Source: an uncultured bacterium
GTDB lineage: Bacteria > Bacteroidota > Bacteroidia > Bacteroidales > Bacteroidaceae
Length of the DNA: 64,000 bases
Reading direction: 5' to 3'
Assembly (NCBI GenBank): GCA_905214795.1
Contig: CAJMNM010000001.1
Span: forward strand, 248,001-312,000
Positions 1 through 7,873 of the stretch are shown one piece after another. The notes under the pieces were generated by a model, which had not been told where the DNA came from, did not search any database, and worked only from the letters and a program-made list of their open reading frames with translations. Every line of letters begins with the position of its first letter. Within the stretch, counting starts at the first letter, position 1. Position numbers and translations under genes: made by a program.

Positions 1-461
1 TCGTTATCGGTAAACATCAGTTCCGTCACACTGATGGTATCATTCTCATTGACAATCGGAATCACACCGTTCTCGAGCATCACCATCATACAGTTACGCT
101 GATTCAGATAATGACGGCGCGTACCAAAGTTCTCCTTCATGGTCAGCACCTGCCCTACGGCAATGTGGTGTTCCCTGAACAGTTCATAATAACGGTTTAT
201 CAGTTTGGCCTGCCCTACTGCCGAAAAGAGCTGTCGCTGGTCCACGCTGTCCATTTTGCGCGAATCAATATGTTTAAGTTCACTCCGGCCACTGGCTACG
301 GCTCCCGACGAAATCAAGATGACTTCCACACCGGCAGCGCGCAACTCGGCCACCTGGTCCACCAGTGCAGACATCCTGGTAATGTCCAGCGAACCGTCCT
401 TACGGGTCAGCACATTGCTGCCTATCTTGACAGCCACTCGCCTGTATTGATTGTTCTTCAT
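1..461 (-). CDS. proB: Glutamate 5-kinase, N-terminal part (cut by window edge)
   Basis: Phosphorylates glutamate with ATP, the first step of proline synthesis in the cytosol. Translating the minus strand from the ATG at 461 gives MKNNQYRRVAVKIGSNVLT, then the amino-acid kinase motifs ISSGAVASGR, DQRQLFSAVGQ and NENDTIS, all in the expected order. About 153 codons are present; the rest, including the C-terminus, lies beyond position 1. The start is 11 bases after the proC stop, so it is the last visible gene of the argR-argG-argC-argD-proC operon. Whether a PUA domain follows cannot be seen. Family assignment is firm. Confidence 0.93.
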   Translation of the reverse strand, partial: MKNNQYRRVAVKIGSNVLTRKDGSLDITRMSALVDQVAELRAAGVEVILISSGAVASGRSELKHIDSRKMDSVDQRQLFSAVGQAKLINRYYELFREHHIAVGQVLTMKENFGTRRHYLNQRNCMMVMLENGVIPIVNENDTISVTELMFTDN

Positions 462-472
462 CGGCCGAAGTG

Positions 473-1267
473 TTACTTGATTGACGCTTTCAGTCCCTTT
501 ATCACACTGTTGGTGAATCCGGCCTCTTCCATGGCATTCAGGCCGCGGATGGTCAGACCGCCCGGTGTCGTCACCTTGTCAATCTCAGCTTCGGGATGGT
601 TGCCCGTAGCAGCCAACAGGTCTACAGCTCCCTTCATGGTCTGCATTACGATGGTCTGCGCGTCGCGGGCATACAGTCCGAGTTCCACGCCACCTTCCGT
701 AGCCGCACGGATATAACGCATCACATAAGCAATGCCGCAGGATGCCAATGCCATGCAGGGACCAATCAGACGTTCTTCCACCAACATGGCCTTACCCAAT
801 TCATCAAACAGAGCCAGCACCTTGGCGTCGTTCTCCGGTGTAGAAAATACAGACGTAATGAAAGTCATACCGCTCATCACCGCAATTGCCGTATTGGGAA
901 TCAGATAGTACACCGGCGGCATCTCACCGTCCTCCCGGTCAAGATACTTGCACAACTGCTCCGTACCCACTCCGGCTGCGATAGACGCGAAGATGATACG
1001 GTTATAATCCAACGCGTCCTTCATATCATCAATCACCGGCTGAACCAGCCACGGTTTGACAGCCAGCAACACCATGTCAGCATCCTTCACTGCCTCACGG
1101 TTATCGCTCATCACCTTCATGCCCGGACACTCATGCGCCAGCGCGTCCAGACATTTCTCATTAGGATCGGACACTGTAATATCCTCCACATTCACCAACG
1201 AACCCTTTGCCAAACCACGGGCTATGGCACCTCCCATATTACCCGCGCCGATAATTGTAATTTTCAT
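473..1267 (-). CDS. proC: Pyrroline-5-carboxylate reductase
   Basis: Reduces pyrroline-5-carboxylate to proline with NAD(P)H, the last proline step. The protein begins MKITIIGAGNMGGAIARG, a Rossmann dinucleotide-binding loop at the very N-terminus, and later has the family signature region TTPGGLTIRGLNAMEEAG near the C-terminus. An ORF extension upstream to 1303 adds twelve residues before this loop and is unlikely; the ATG at 1267 gives about 264 residues, usual for ProC. It lies between argD and proB on the same strand, so both glutamate-derived pathways share one transcript. Confidence 0.95.
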   Translation of the reverse strand: MKITIIGAGNMGGAIARGLAKGSLVNVEDITVSDPNEKCLDALAHECPGMKVMSDNREAVKDADMVLLAVKPWLVQPVIDDMKDALDYNRIIFASIAAGVGTEQLCKYLDREDGEMPPVYYLIPNTAIAVMSGMTFITSVFSTPENDAKVLALFDELGKAMLVEERLIGPCMALASCGIAYVMRYIRAATEGGVELGLYARDAQTIVMQTMKGAVDLLAATGNHPEAEIDKVTTPGGLTIRGLNAMEEAGFTNSVIKGLKASIK

Positions 1268-1349
1268 CGCTTTATGATTTAAAATGCGTGAGCCGGAAGC
1301 CATTCATGGCTACGGCTCAGCAATCAGTCTTTATAATAAATTTTATATT

Positions 1350-1375
1350 GCCGGAATTTTCTCCGTCATTCCGGC
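1350..1375. other. Intra-operon hairpin between argD and proC
   Basis: GCCGGAAT at 1350-1357 and ATTCCGGC at 1368-1375 are a perfect 8-bp inverted repeat in the 121-bp gap between argD and proC. On the minus strand it is followed by AT-rich sequence without a clean T run, so a processing or partial-termination hairpin is as likely as a terminator. Confidence 0.4.
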
Positions 1376-1388
1376 TGGTTAAACGTTT

Positions 1389-2522
1389 TTAACCTTTCAG
1401 CACACGTGTAAAACGTGCCAGGAAGTCAGCAGCCTCATCCTTACTCAGGCACAAAGGCGGCAACAGACGCAATACATTTGTACCGCTGCATCCCGTAAAG
1501 CAATGCTCGTCAAAGAGCAGTTTGTTACGGATTTCCTTGTAAGGTACATCCAGTTCCACACCTATCATCAAGCCACAACCGCGGATATCTACCACATGAG
1601 GAAGATTGGCCTTGCGGAGTTCATCCATCAGATACTGACCCACATTGGCCGCATTCTCTACCAGATGTTCGTTTTCCATCACGTCGAGCACAGCCAATGC
1701 CGCCGTACAAGCCAGATGATTACCGCCGAATGTGGTACCCAACTGTCCGTATACAGGCTTGAACTTCGGCGAAATCAGCACACCGCCCATCGGGAAACCG
1801 TTTCCGATTCCCTTGGCCACGGTAATCATATCGGGTTTCACACCCAGATGCTGGTGAGTGAAGAACTTACCGCTACGGCCGTAACCGCACTGTATCTCAT
1901 CGCAAATCAACACCGTGTTTGTCTCATCACAAGCCTGACGTAATCCCTGCATGAATTCAGGTGTCACCAAACGGATACCGCCCACACCCTGTATACACTC
2001 AATAATCACCGCGCAGACATCACCCTTAGCCAGTTCACGCTTAAACGCATCCAGATCGTTAATCGGCAGATAGGTCACATGACCGTTATCGTTGATAGGC
2101 GCGATAATCTTCGGATTCTGGGTTACCTCTACAGCTAATGCCGTACGGCCATGAAAAGCTTTCTCCAATGACAGCACACGGGTGCGGCCGTTATAGAAGC
2201 TGGCCAGTTTCATGGCATTCTCGTTGGCCTCGGCACCGGAATTAATCAGAAACAGCTGATAATCGTCATAACCGCAAGCCTTACCCAGACGCTCGGCCAG
2301 ACTCACCTGTAATTTGTTGACAACCGAATTGCTGTAGAAACCCAGCTGTTCCAACTGACGGCTCATCATCTCTACATAATGAGGATGACAATGACCGATA
2401 CTGATGACGGCATGACCGCCATAAAGGTCAAGATACTCCTGACCCTTGTCGTCCCATACGTGACAACCTTTTCCCTTGACGATATTCACGTCGAAGAGAG
2501 GATATACATCGAATAATTTCAT
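1389..2522 (-). CDS. argD: Acetyl/succinylornithine aminotransferase (class III, PLP)
   Basis: Transaminates the N-acylglutamate semialdehyde to N-acylornithine in arginine synthesis. The 377-residue protein has class III aminotransferase motifs: GGHAVISIGHCHPHY near the N-terminus, LICDEIQCGYGRSGKFF, and the PLP-lysine region ITVAKGIGNGFPMGG. It sits 22 bases downstream of argC. In Bacteroides fragilis arginine synthesis is known to run through succinylated rather than acetylated intermediates, so the natural substrate may be N-succinylornithine; the sequence alone does not decide this. Confidence 0.93.
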   Translation of the reverse strand: MKLFDVYPLFDVNIVKGKGCHVWDDKGQEYLDLYGGHAVISIGHCHPHYVEMMSRQLEQLGFYSNSVVNKLQVSLAERLGKACGYDDYQLFLINSGAEANENAMKLASFYNGRTRVLSLEKAFHGRTALAVEVTQNPKIIAPINDNGHVTYLPINDLDAFKRELAKGDVCAVIIECIQGVGGIRLVTPEFMQGLRQACDETNTVLICDEIQCGYGRSGKFFTHQHLGVKPDMITVAKGIGNGFPMGGVLISPKFKPVYGQLGTTFGGNHLACTAALAVLDVMENEHLVENAANVGQYLMDELRKANLPHVVDIRGCGLMIGVELDVPYKEIRNKLLFDEHCFTGCSGTNVLRLLPPLCLSKDEAADFLARFTRVLKG

Positions 2523-2544
2523 TGTTCTTGCTTTACTTTGTTGA

Positions 2545-3519
2545 TTAGAATCCGCCGGCCTTGAGTTTCAGTCCGGCAGCCTCGTCCAGCCCGAACATGA
2601 GATTCATGTTCTGCACGGCCTGTCCGCTGGCTCCCTTAAGCAGATTGTCTATGGTTGAGGTCACAAGCAGCTTGTCGCCGTATTTGTCCACATGCACAAG
2701 CGCCTTGTTGGTATTGACCACCTGTTTCATGTCGATGGCCTTGTCCACATAGTGCGTAAACGCGGCATCGCTATAAAAAGCCTTATACAGGTCAACAACC
2801 TCTTCCACCGGCAACGCCTCGTCTACACGCACCACTTCGGTAGCGAAGATTCCGCGCGCAAAGTCACCGCGGTAAGGAATGAAATCAATCTCGCTGCTGA
2901 AGTCAGCCTGCAACTGACGGAGCGACTGTTTGATTTCGGGCACGTGCTGATGGTTGAAAGCCTTATAAATACTCATATTATTGTTTCGCCAGCTGAAGTG
3001 TGTCGTTGCCGACGGCTTCACGCCGGCTCCCGTACTGCCCGTAATGGCGTTGACAGCCACATCGGCCTTAATCAGTCCGGCCTTGGCCAACGGCAACAGG
3101 CCAAGCTGGATACAGGTGGCAAAACATCCCGGATTAGCCACATGGTCAGCCTTGCGGATGGCCTCACGGTTCAATTCGGGCAACCCGTATACATAATCGT
3201 TGCCGGGAGCAGCCAGACGGAAATCCTGTGCCAGGTCGATAATCTTCACATGTGCCGGCACATCATGCTCGCGCAGAAACTCCGCGCTTTTTCCGTGACC
3301 GAAGCAGAAGTATATCACATCCACCTCGTCAAACGGCAGCTGGTCGGTAAACGTCAGGTCAGTATCTCCATACAGCCCTTCGTGCACATCGGTTATTTTA
3401 TTGCCCGCATTGCTGGAAGAGTTGATAAACTTGATTTCTGCCTCGGGATGATTCAATAATATACGGCAGAGTTCACCGGCCGTATAGCCGGCTCCTCCGA
3501 TAATTCCTATTCTAATCAT
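2545..3519 (-). CDS. argC: N-acyl-gamma-glutamyl-phosphate reductase
   Basis: NADPH-dependent reduction of the N-acylglutamyl phosphate to the semialdehyde. The 324-residue protein opens with a Rossmann loop (MIRIGIIGGAGYTAGEL) and has the catalytic cysteine at about residue 132 in NPGCFATCIQLG; PYRGDFARGIFATEV is the expected C-terminal-half motif. Its ATG overlaps the stop codon of the preceding PspC-like gene (ATGA at 3516-3519), implying translational coupling. The start is fixed by the Rossmann loop. Confidence 0.96.
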   Translation of the reverse strand: MIRIGIIGGAGYTAGELCRILLNHPEAEIKFINSSSNAGNKITDVHEGLYGDTDLTFTDQLPFDEVDVIYFCFGHGKSAEFLREHDVPAHVKIIDLAQDFRLAAPGNDYVYGLPELNREAIRKADHVANPGCFATCIQLGLLPLAKAGLIKADVAVNAITGSTGAGVKPSATTHFSWRNNNMSIYKAFNHQHVPEIKQSLRQLQADFSSEIDFIPYRGDFARGIFATEVVRVDEALPVEEVVDLYKAFYSDAAFTHYVDKAIDMKQVVNTNKALVHVDKYGDKLLVTSTIDNLLKGASGQAVQNMNLMFGLDEAAGLKLKAGGF

Positions 3520-3752
3520 TGTTCTGTATTTTCTATGTGATTACGTTCATATCTGTTTGGCTCCTCGGGAATAAGCAAAAGCAATATCACATAGATAATC
3601 ACTCCCGAAAAGCAGGTAAAGAAAGTCAGCAGCACATACACCACACGAACCACCACAGGGTCGAGATTAGCGTAATTGGCTATTCCGGCACATACTCCGG
3701 CAAGCACCCTACCGGTACGCGGGCGTTGCAAGCGTTTGATTTCGTCGGCCAT
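3516..3752 (-). CDS. PspC-domain small membrane protein
   Basis: A small protein of about 78 residues with the PspC fold: RTGRVLAGVCAGIANYANLDP, then VVRVVYVLLTFFTCFSGVIIY and a second hydrophobic stretch ending LLLIPEEP. PspC domains are membrane proteins tied to phage-shock or envelope-stress responses in other bacteria; a role here is not known. It lies between argG and argC, its stop overlapping the argC start. I prefer the ATG at 3752 (MADEIKRLQRP); an upstream start at 3776 would add MFHIRRKK and abut the argG stop. Its presence in an amino-acid operon is odd. Confidence 0.82.
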   Translation of the reverse strand: MADEIKRLQRPRTGRVLAGVCAGIANYANLDPVVVRVVYVLLTFFTCFSGVIIYVILLLLIPEEPNRYERNHIENTEQ

Positions 3753-3777
3753 CTTTTTCCGTCTGATATGAAACAAC

Positions 3778-4983
3778 TTATTTGATACGCTCCTCGTCTT
3801 TATGGTTAGCGTAATACAGACGCAACGGTGTTGAGGTCACCTTGATAAAGCCCTTGGCGTCTTCCGCGGTCCATCCCTTCTGAGTTTCGCCGTATTCGCC
3901 GAACTTGTTCTTTACCAAATCGTCGGGAGAGTCCACACCTACCGTTGAGAAACCATACGGACGAAGTTCGAGCGTCACCTCACCGTTGACATTACGCTGT
4001 GAGCTGGTCAGCATGGCCTCGATATCCGGCATAACAGGCTCAAGATACTGACTCTCGTGCAGGAACATGCCATACCAGTTGGCCACCTGTTCCTTCCAAT
4101 ACTGCTGCCACTTGCTCAAAGTATATTTCTCAAGGAAACGGTGCGCGCCGATAATCAGCATCGGAGCGGCGGCCTCGAAACCTACACGTCCTTTGATACC
4201 GATAATGGTGTCGCCCACATGGCAGTCACGACCTATGGCATAAGCCGCGCCGATTTCCTCAATCTTCTGTATGGCCTTGATTTTGTCATCATATTCCACG
4301 CCGTTTACCGAGCTGATTTCACCCTTCTTGAAGCCGATGCGCAACAGTTCGGTACCGGTCTTGGTGGGGTGTTTCAGATAAGCGCTCTCAGGCAATCCCT
4401 GTTTGCTGTCGAGAATCTCACCGCCACAGATTGAAGTACCCCATATACCTACATTGTATGAATACTTCAGTTTGGTGAAATCGGCATAGAAACCATGCTT
4501 GTTAAGGAAATCCACCTCTTCCTGACGGCTCAGGTTGTTGTCACGGGTCAACGTGATGATTTCCACTCCCGGCGCCATCACCAGGAAAGTCATGTCGAAA
4601 CGGATTTGGTCGTTACCCGCGCCGGTAGAACCGTGCGCGATGGCATCAGCACCCACTTCATTGGCATAGCGTGCAATGGCCATGGCCTGGAAAATACGTT
4701 CTGAAGACACGGAGATTGGATAGCAGTTATTACGCAACACATTACCGTAAATCATGTAACGCAGACTCTTCTCGTAATACTCCTTTGTCACATCAAGTGT
4801 CACATACTCCTTAGCGCCCAACTTATAGGCGTTTTCCTCATTGGTTTTCAACTGCTCGGCACTAAAACCGCCGGTGTTGGCACAAGCCGCATAAACCTCG
4901 TATCCTTTTTCTTTTGCCAGATACATTACCGTATAAGACGTGTCCAGACCACCGCTGAACGCCACCACTACTTTCTTTGCCAT
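3778..4983 (-). CDS. argG: Argininosuccinate synthase
   Basis: Joins citrulline and aspartate with ATP. The 401-residue protein begins with the PP-loop ATPase motif AFSGGLDTSYTVMYLA and keeps the family blocks AYKLGAKEYVTLDVT, AHGSTGAGNDQIRFD and GRDCHVGDTIIGIKGRVG. Length matches the family. It is the first true biosynthetic enzyme of the operon, downstream of argR and a GNAT gene, and 25 bases upstream of the PspC-like gene. Confidence 0.97.
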   Translation of the reverse strand: MAKKVVVAFSGGLDTSYTVMYLAKEKGYEVYAACANTGGFSAEQLKTNEENAYKLGAKEYVTLDVTKEYYEKSLRYMIYGNVLRNNCYPISVSSERIFQAMAIARYANEVGADAIAHGSTGAGNDQIRFDMTFLVMAPGVEIITLTRDNNLSRQEEVDFLNKHGFYADFTKLKYSYNVGIWGTSICGGEILDSKQGLPESAYLKHPTKTGTELLRIGFKKGEISSVNGVEYDDKIKAIQKIEEIGAAYAIGRDCHVGDTIIGIKGRVGFEAAAPMLIIGAHRFLEKYTLSKWQQYWKEQVANWYGMFLHESQYLEPVMPDIEAMLTSSQRNVNGEVTLELRPYGFSTVGVDSPDDLVKNKFGEYGETQKGWTAEDAKGFIKVTSTPLRLYYANHKDEERIK

Positions 4984-5025
4984 AGTTATATGTTGTTTTT
5001 AATTATTGTCTGTTTTATTTTTCTG

Positions 5026-5685
5026 TTATCTCATGTTCTTTGCCGCAGCCTCACGCGCCATCTTCACCACATCCTCAGGAAGCTGAACGGGCAGTTCCTC
5101 TCCTACATGCTGTTCGGGATCGTAAAGCATGGCCGTGCAGACACAATATTTACGTCCTGTACGCTGCAGTATGTCATAATTGATACAACAGGGGTGATCC
5201 GGTGTGCCGCAACCTTTCCAATATGCCTCATCGTCTGTCAGCTCGGCAAAGGTAACCGGCACATAGCCCAGCGCCGTATTGATTTTCATCACAGCCGCCT
5301 GACTGGTCAGACCGAAAAGTTTGGCATGCGGCCAACGCAGACGTGACAAGGTAAACGCAGTCTGCTTGATACGGGTTGCCAAGTGATGACGTCGGAACTT
5401 CTCTACTACAATCAGACCTGAATTGGCCACATATTGTTTGTTCCCCCAGCTCTCGATATAACAGAATCCGGCCAACTCTTCCTGCTCGCCTTCTCCGCTC
5501 AGAGCGATTACGGCTTTGCGTTCCTTCATCTTGGTAGCCAGATACTCATGCGTTCGCGATGCGATACCCGAACCGCGTTTACGGGCCGACTCTGTAATTG
5601 TCGTCAAAATCTGATCTACATACTTCTCATGACTTGCGTCTGCCACCAGCACTCTGATGCCGTCATCATAATCCTGTTTTTCCAT
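5026..5685 (-). CDS. GNAT-family N-acetyltransferase in the arginine operon
   Basis: A 219-residue GNAT protein. The fold's acyl-CoA region is around residues 95-120 (GLIVVEKFRRHHLATRIKQT), where R-R-x-H-x-A takes the place of the usual Q/R-x-x-G-x-G/A loop. Its position between argR and argG suggests it supplies the N-acylated glutamate that starts the pathway, an ArgA-like role, possibly with succinyl-CoA. That is inference from context; no classical argA or argJ is seen in the window. The C-terminal third contains four cysteines (GCGTPDHPCCINYD and YCVCTAM), unusual for a GNAT and perhaps metal binding. Confidence 0.75.
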   Translation of the reverse strand: MEKQDYDDGIRVLVADASHEKYVDQILTTITESARKRGSGIASRTHEYLATKMKERKAVIALSGEGEQEELAGFCYIESWGNKQYVANSGLIVVEKFRRHHLATRIKQTAFTLSRLRWPHAKLFGLTSQAAVMKINTALGYVPVTFAELTDDEAYWKGCGTPDHPCCINYDILQRTGRKYCVCTAMLYDPEQHVGEELPVQLPEDVVKMAREAAAKNMR

Positions 5686-5728
5686 TCTCTCACACTCTTT
5701 TATTTACGGATATTTTTAGTTGTTTATT

Positions 5729-6220
5729 TTATTCATTATTAATCTGCGCCAGTTCGGGCACAACCTCTTGCAAACGTTCCAAAGCCTGCTCATGACTGAC
5801 ACCTTCGGCCAGCACCAGCATGATGGTATCGTCGCCGGCTATTGTACCGATAATCTCATCGGGTCTGAGGTTGTCAATCTCGTATGCTATCGGACTGGCA
5901 TGTCCCGGCAAGGTATGCAACACGGCTATCTGACCGGAGAATTTGATTGACTTTACCCCCCATGAGCGGTGCATCACGCCCTGCAACACCGGTTCGGGCA
6001 CACGTTTATAATGAGGAGAAGTCGGCAATACATATATATATTTACCCGACGGCGTTGAGGTCTTTGACACTTTAAGCTGACGGAGGTCGCGCGAAAGGGT
6101 GGCCTGCGTCACCGGGAAACCGGCTTTATCCACCTCTTTTAACAGTTCTTCCTGACTGCCGATGGCCTGATGGGAAATAATCATCTTTATAACCTCAAGA
6201 CGGGATGTTTTATCCTTCAT
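5729..6220 (-). CDS. argR: Arginine repressor
   Basis: Transcriptional regulator that senses arginine. The 163-residue protein has the N-terminal winged helix of ArgR (KMIISHQAIGSQEELLKEV then TQATLSRDLRQLKVSK) and the C-terminal hexamerisation and arginine-binding domain (LPGHASPIAYEID, IIGTIAGDDTIMLVL). It is the first gene of the minus-strand arginine/proline operon, so it probably controls its own transcript. The gap to the GNAT gene is 43 bases. Confidence 0.95.
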   Translation of the reverse strand: MKDKTSRLEVIKMIISHQAIGSQEELLKEVDKAGFPVTQATLSRDLRQLKVSKTSTPSGKYIYVLPTSPHYKRVPEPVLQGVMHRSWGVKSIKFSGQIAVLHTLPGHASPIAYEIDNLRPDEIIGTIAGDDTIMLVLAEGVSHEQALERLQEVVPELAQINNE

Positions 6221-6247
6221 AGCACTTCGTCATTTTTTACAAGTGCA

Positions 6248-6255
6248 CAAAGATA
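6248..6255 (-). promoter_or_regulatory. Promoter -7 box of the argR operon
   Basis: Plus-strand CAAAGATA reads TATCTTTG on the minus strand, a full match to the Bacteroides -7 consensus TAnnTTTG, about 28 bases before the argR start. No clear TTTG lies at the expected -33 spacing. Confidence 0.6.
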
Positions 6256-6278
6256 GACAATTATATTCACTTTTACAC

Positions 6279-6399
6279 ATATTTATGCAATTTATTTTCA
6301 GCCTAAAACAAGCGAACACTTATATACACTGATTATAAGACAAATAAAAAATCTCTTTTTGATTATAGTTTGGTATATTTATGCAAAACATATTGCATA
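6279..6399. promoter_or_regulatory. Candidate ArgR operator: TATGCAA repeats
   Basis: A 12-base direct repeat, ATATTTATGCAA, occurs at 6279-6290 and 6375-6386. The second copy is half of a perfect palindrome: TATGCAA (6380-6386), 6-bp spacer, TTGCATA (6393-6399). Repressor operators near argR are typically short AT-rich palindromes placed in pairs, so an ArgR site is plausible, but binding is inferred. Confidence 0.4.
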
Positions 6400-7810
6400 T
6401 CTGATACGGCAGCAACCCAAAGCGGTTGCTTCAGCTTGTCAAACACCTTACAGGCAGAAACATAAATTTCCCCACATATGCCGGCTTTATATATCAACTT
6501 TCTGTCAGGTGAATACAATGTGTAAAACTTTTTACCGCTTCTTTTTACAACAAACGCACAACAGAAGAACCGATAACCATACAAACAATCGCCATCACCA
6601 TATTTCTAATTGAATGCAACAGTTTACCGGCTATCACCACAAAATGACCTTTATTTTTTTATCCGACTCCTTTTTCATCCTTCATCAGACCAAAAATTTC
6701 CGTCAGCAATAAAGTAAAATATCACGACAAACAAATCCCTGATTACAAGTCCGATTTTTTATCCTCCCACACAAAAAATCCAATTATACAGCTCTTACTG
6801 AGAGTGCCATAACCTCATCCCCAAAGGGGAATATCAAGAAACAAGTATATATTACATTGATTATCAGCTGGTTGATAAATAACAATTTTACAACTTCTTT
6901 CTACTTATCTAATATTGTTTTAATGTCGGCAAAACGCATACGGTTACGAATTTTTTTCCATACGGTTACGAATTCCATCGTGTACGGTTGTGAACTTTTT
7001 TCTGCACGGTTACGGTGGCGCCCGTTACCGTATAGGAATTATTTTCCGCACTGTTACGAAAAAATTCGCAACCGTATGCAATTGACGTTTAAATATCGTT
7101 CGTTCGCCATGCAGTAAAATATTACAACATAACAAAACGAGTAAAAAGCAAGAAAGCCACGCTAGTTATCCTTGGAATAAGGTTTCGAACCTCTCAAACC
7201 ACCCGAAACCAAACAATAAAACATTAAAATCCGTAGAAAAACAGCGCCCCAAATACCCACACTCAAAAAAAACGAATTCTCAGGCCATATTAAAATATCA
7301 GAATATCACGAGACCTGAGCCCACAAAAACAAAAAGACACAAAATTCGCGCTCCCCCCAAAACGCATAAGTGCGCAATCTTGAAAGAAACGCATACAACT
7401 TACAAAAAGAAAGTGAGCCGCATGTGCTCAGACAGACGCAGAAAAATGTATTTCCGGTGAAAAAGGGCCTCAAAAGCCCCAAAAAGCTTCAGCCTGCTCC
7501 ATTAGGAAGTACGATAAAGAGTCGCCTCAACTTTTTTATTAAAAATAACAAATCGTCGGAATACGTTTTCTGTTTTATTACCATGAAGTCGTGATATTTT
7601 ACCAAAGCCAATTCAACACTGCACAGGCCCTCGGAACCTTAAACCGACAAATATACGTCCGGAGTTCAAACGCCCCTCAAGATTGAAGCATGTTTTTTCA
7701 CCTTCTCACAAAACTCTGCCCTAAAAAAAGAAAATAAAAGATGTTATGCGTCACAACCAAACAAATGTCACATTTTTACCATTTTAATAACGATTGTGAA
7801 AAATAAAATG
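6400..7810. other. Long intergenic region, argR to trpB
   Basis: About 1.4 kb, AT-rich, with frequent stops in all frames and no convincing gene. It contains the 150-bp repeat element at 6931-7080. A short palindrome, AGGTT-TCG-AACCT, lies near 7188-7200. I see no tRNA or recognisable RNA. The few ORFs (for example 7370-7594) have no family features. Confidence 0.7.
6931..7080 (+). repeat. 150-bp CGGTTACGAA element, copy 1
   Basis: CGGTTACGAA-like units start at 6941, 6963, 6985, 7007, a degenerate 7029, and 7051, a strict 22-bp pitch. The ends form a terminal inverted repeat (GCATACGGTTACGAA at 6936-6950 against TTCGCAACCGTATGC at 7065-7079, one mismatch). The middle (ACGGTTACGG at 7006-7015 against CCGTTACCGT at 7022-7031) can fold as a hairpin with one mismatch. 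It aligns without gaps to 32691-32840, with 121 of 150 positions the same by my count. Both copies are intergenic. Confidence 0.88.
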
Positions 7811-7849
7811 TATATTTGCAAGACGCAAATGCAAAATACTGCAAATATA
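7811..7849 (+). promoter_or_regulatory. trpB2 promoter -7 box within a 10-bp inverted repeat
   Basis: TATATTTG at 7811-7818 matches the Bacteroides -7 consensus TAnnTTTG. The same bases belong to a perfect inverted repeat, TATATTTGCA (7811-7820) and TGCAAATATA (7840-7849), with a 19-bp spacer that holds two further GCAAA words. A regulator binding this repeat would cover the -7 box and start site. No TTTG is at ideal -33 spacing. Confidence 0.55.
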
Positions 7850-7873
7850 TCTAACATATTTATATATACTACT

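Noticed and set aside
6363..6584. A 73-codon minus-strand ORF upstream of argR
   Set aside because: It overlaps the TATGCAA palindrome, has an opposing ORF of similar size and no recognisable family or start context.
6931..7080. CRISPR array reading of the 22-bp repeats
   Set aside because: Units are about 10 bases, degenerate, with no spacer of usual length, no leader and no cas genes.
6857..7117. An 86-codon ORF crossing repeat copy 1
   Set aside because: Its residues simply translate the CGGTTACGAA units; copy 2 has no matching open frame, so it is a product of the repeat, not a gene.
7181..7210. tRNA T-loop-like GGTTTCGAACCTC
   Set aside because: No acceptor stem, anticodon arm or CCA-proximal pairing around it; it is a short palindrome.
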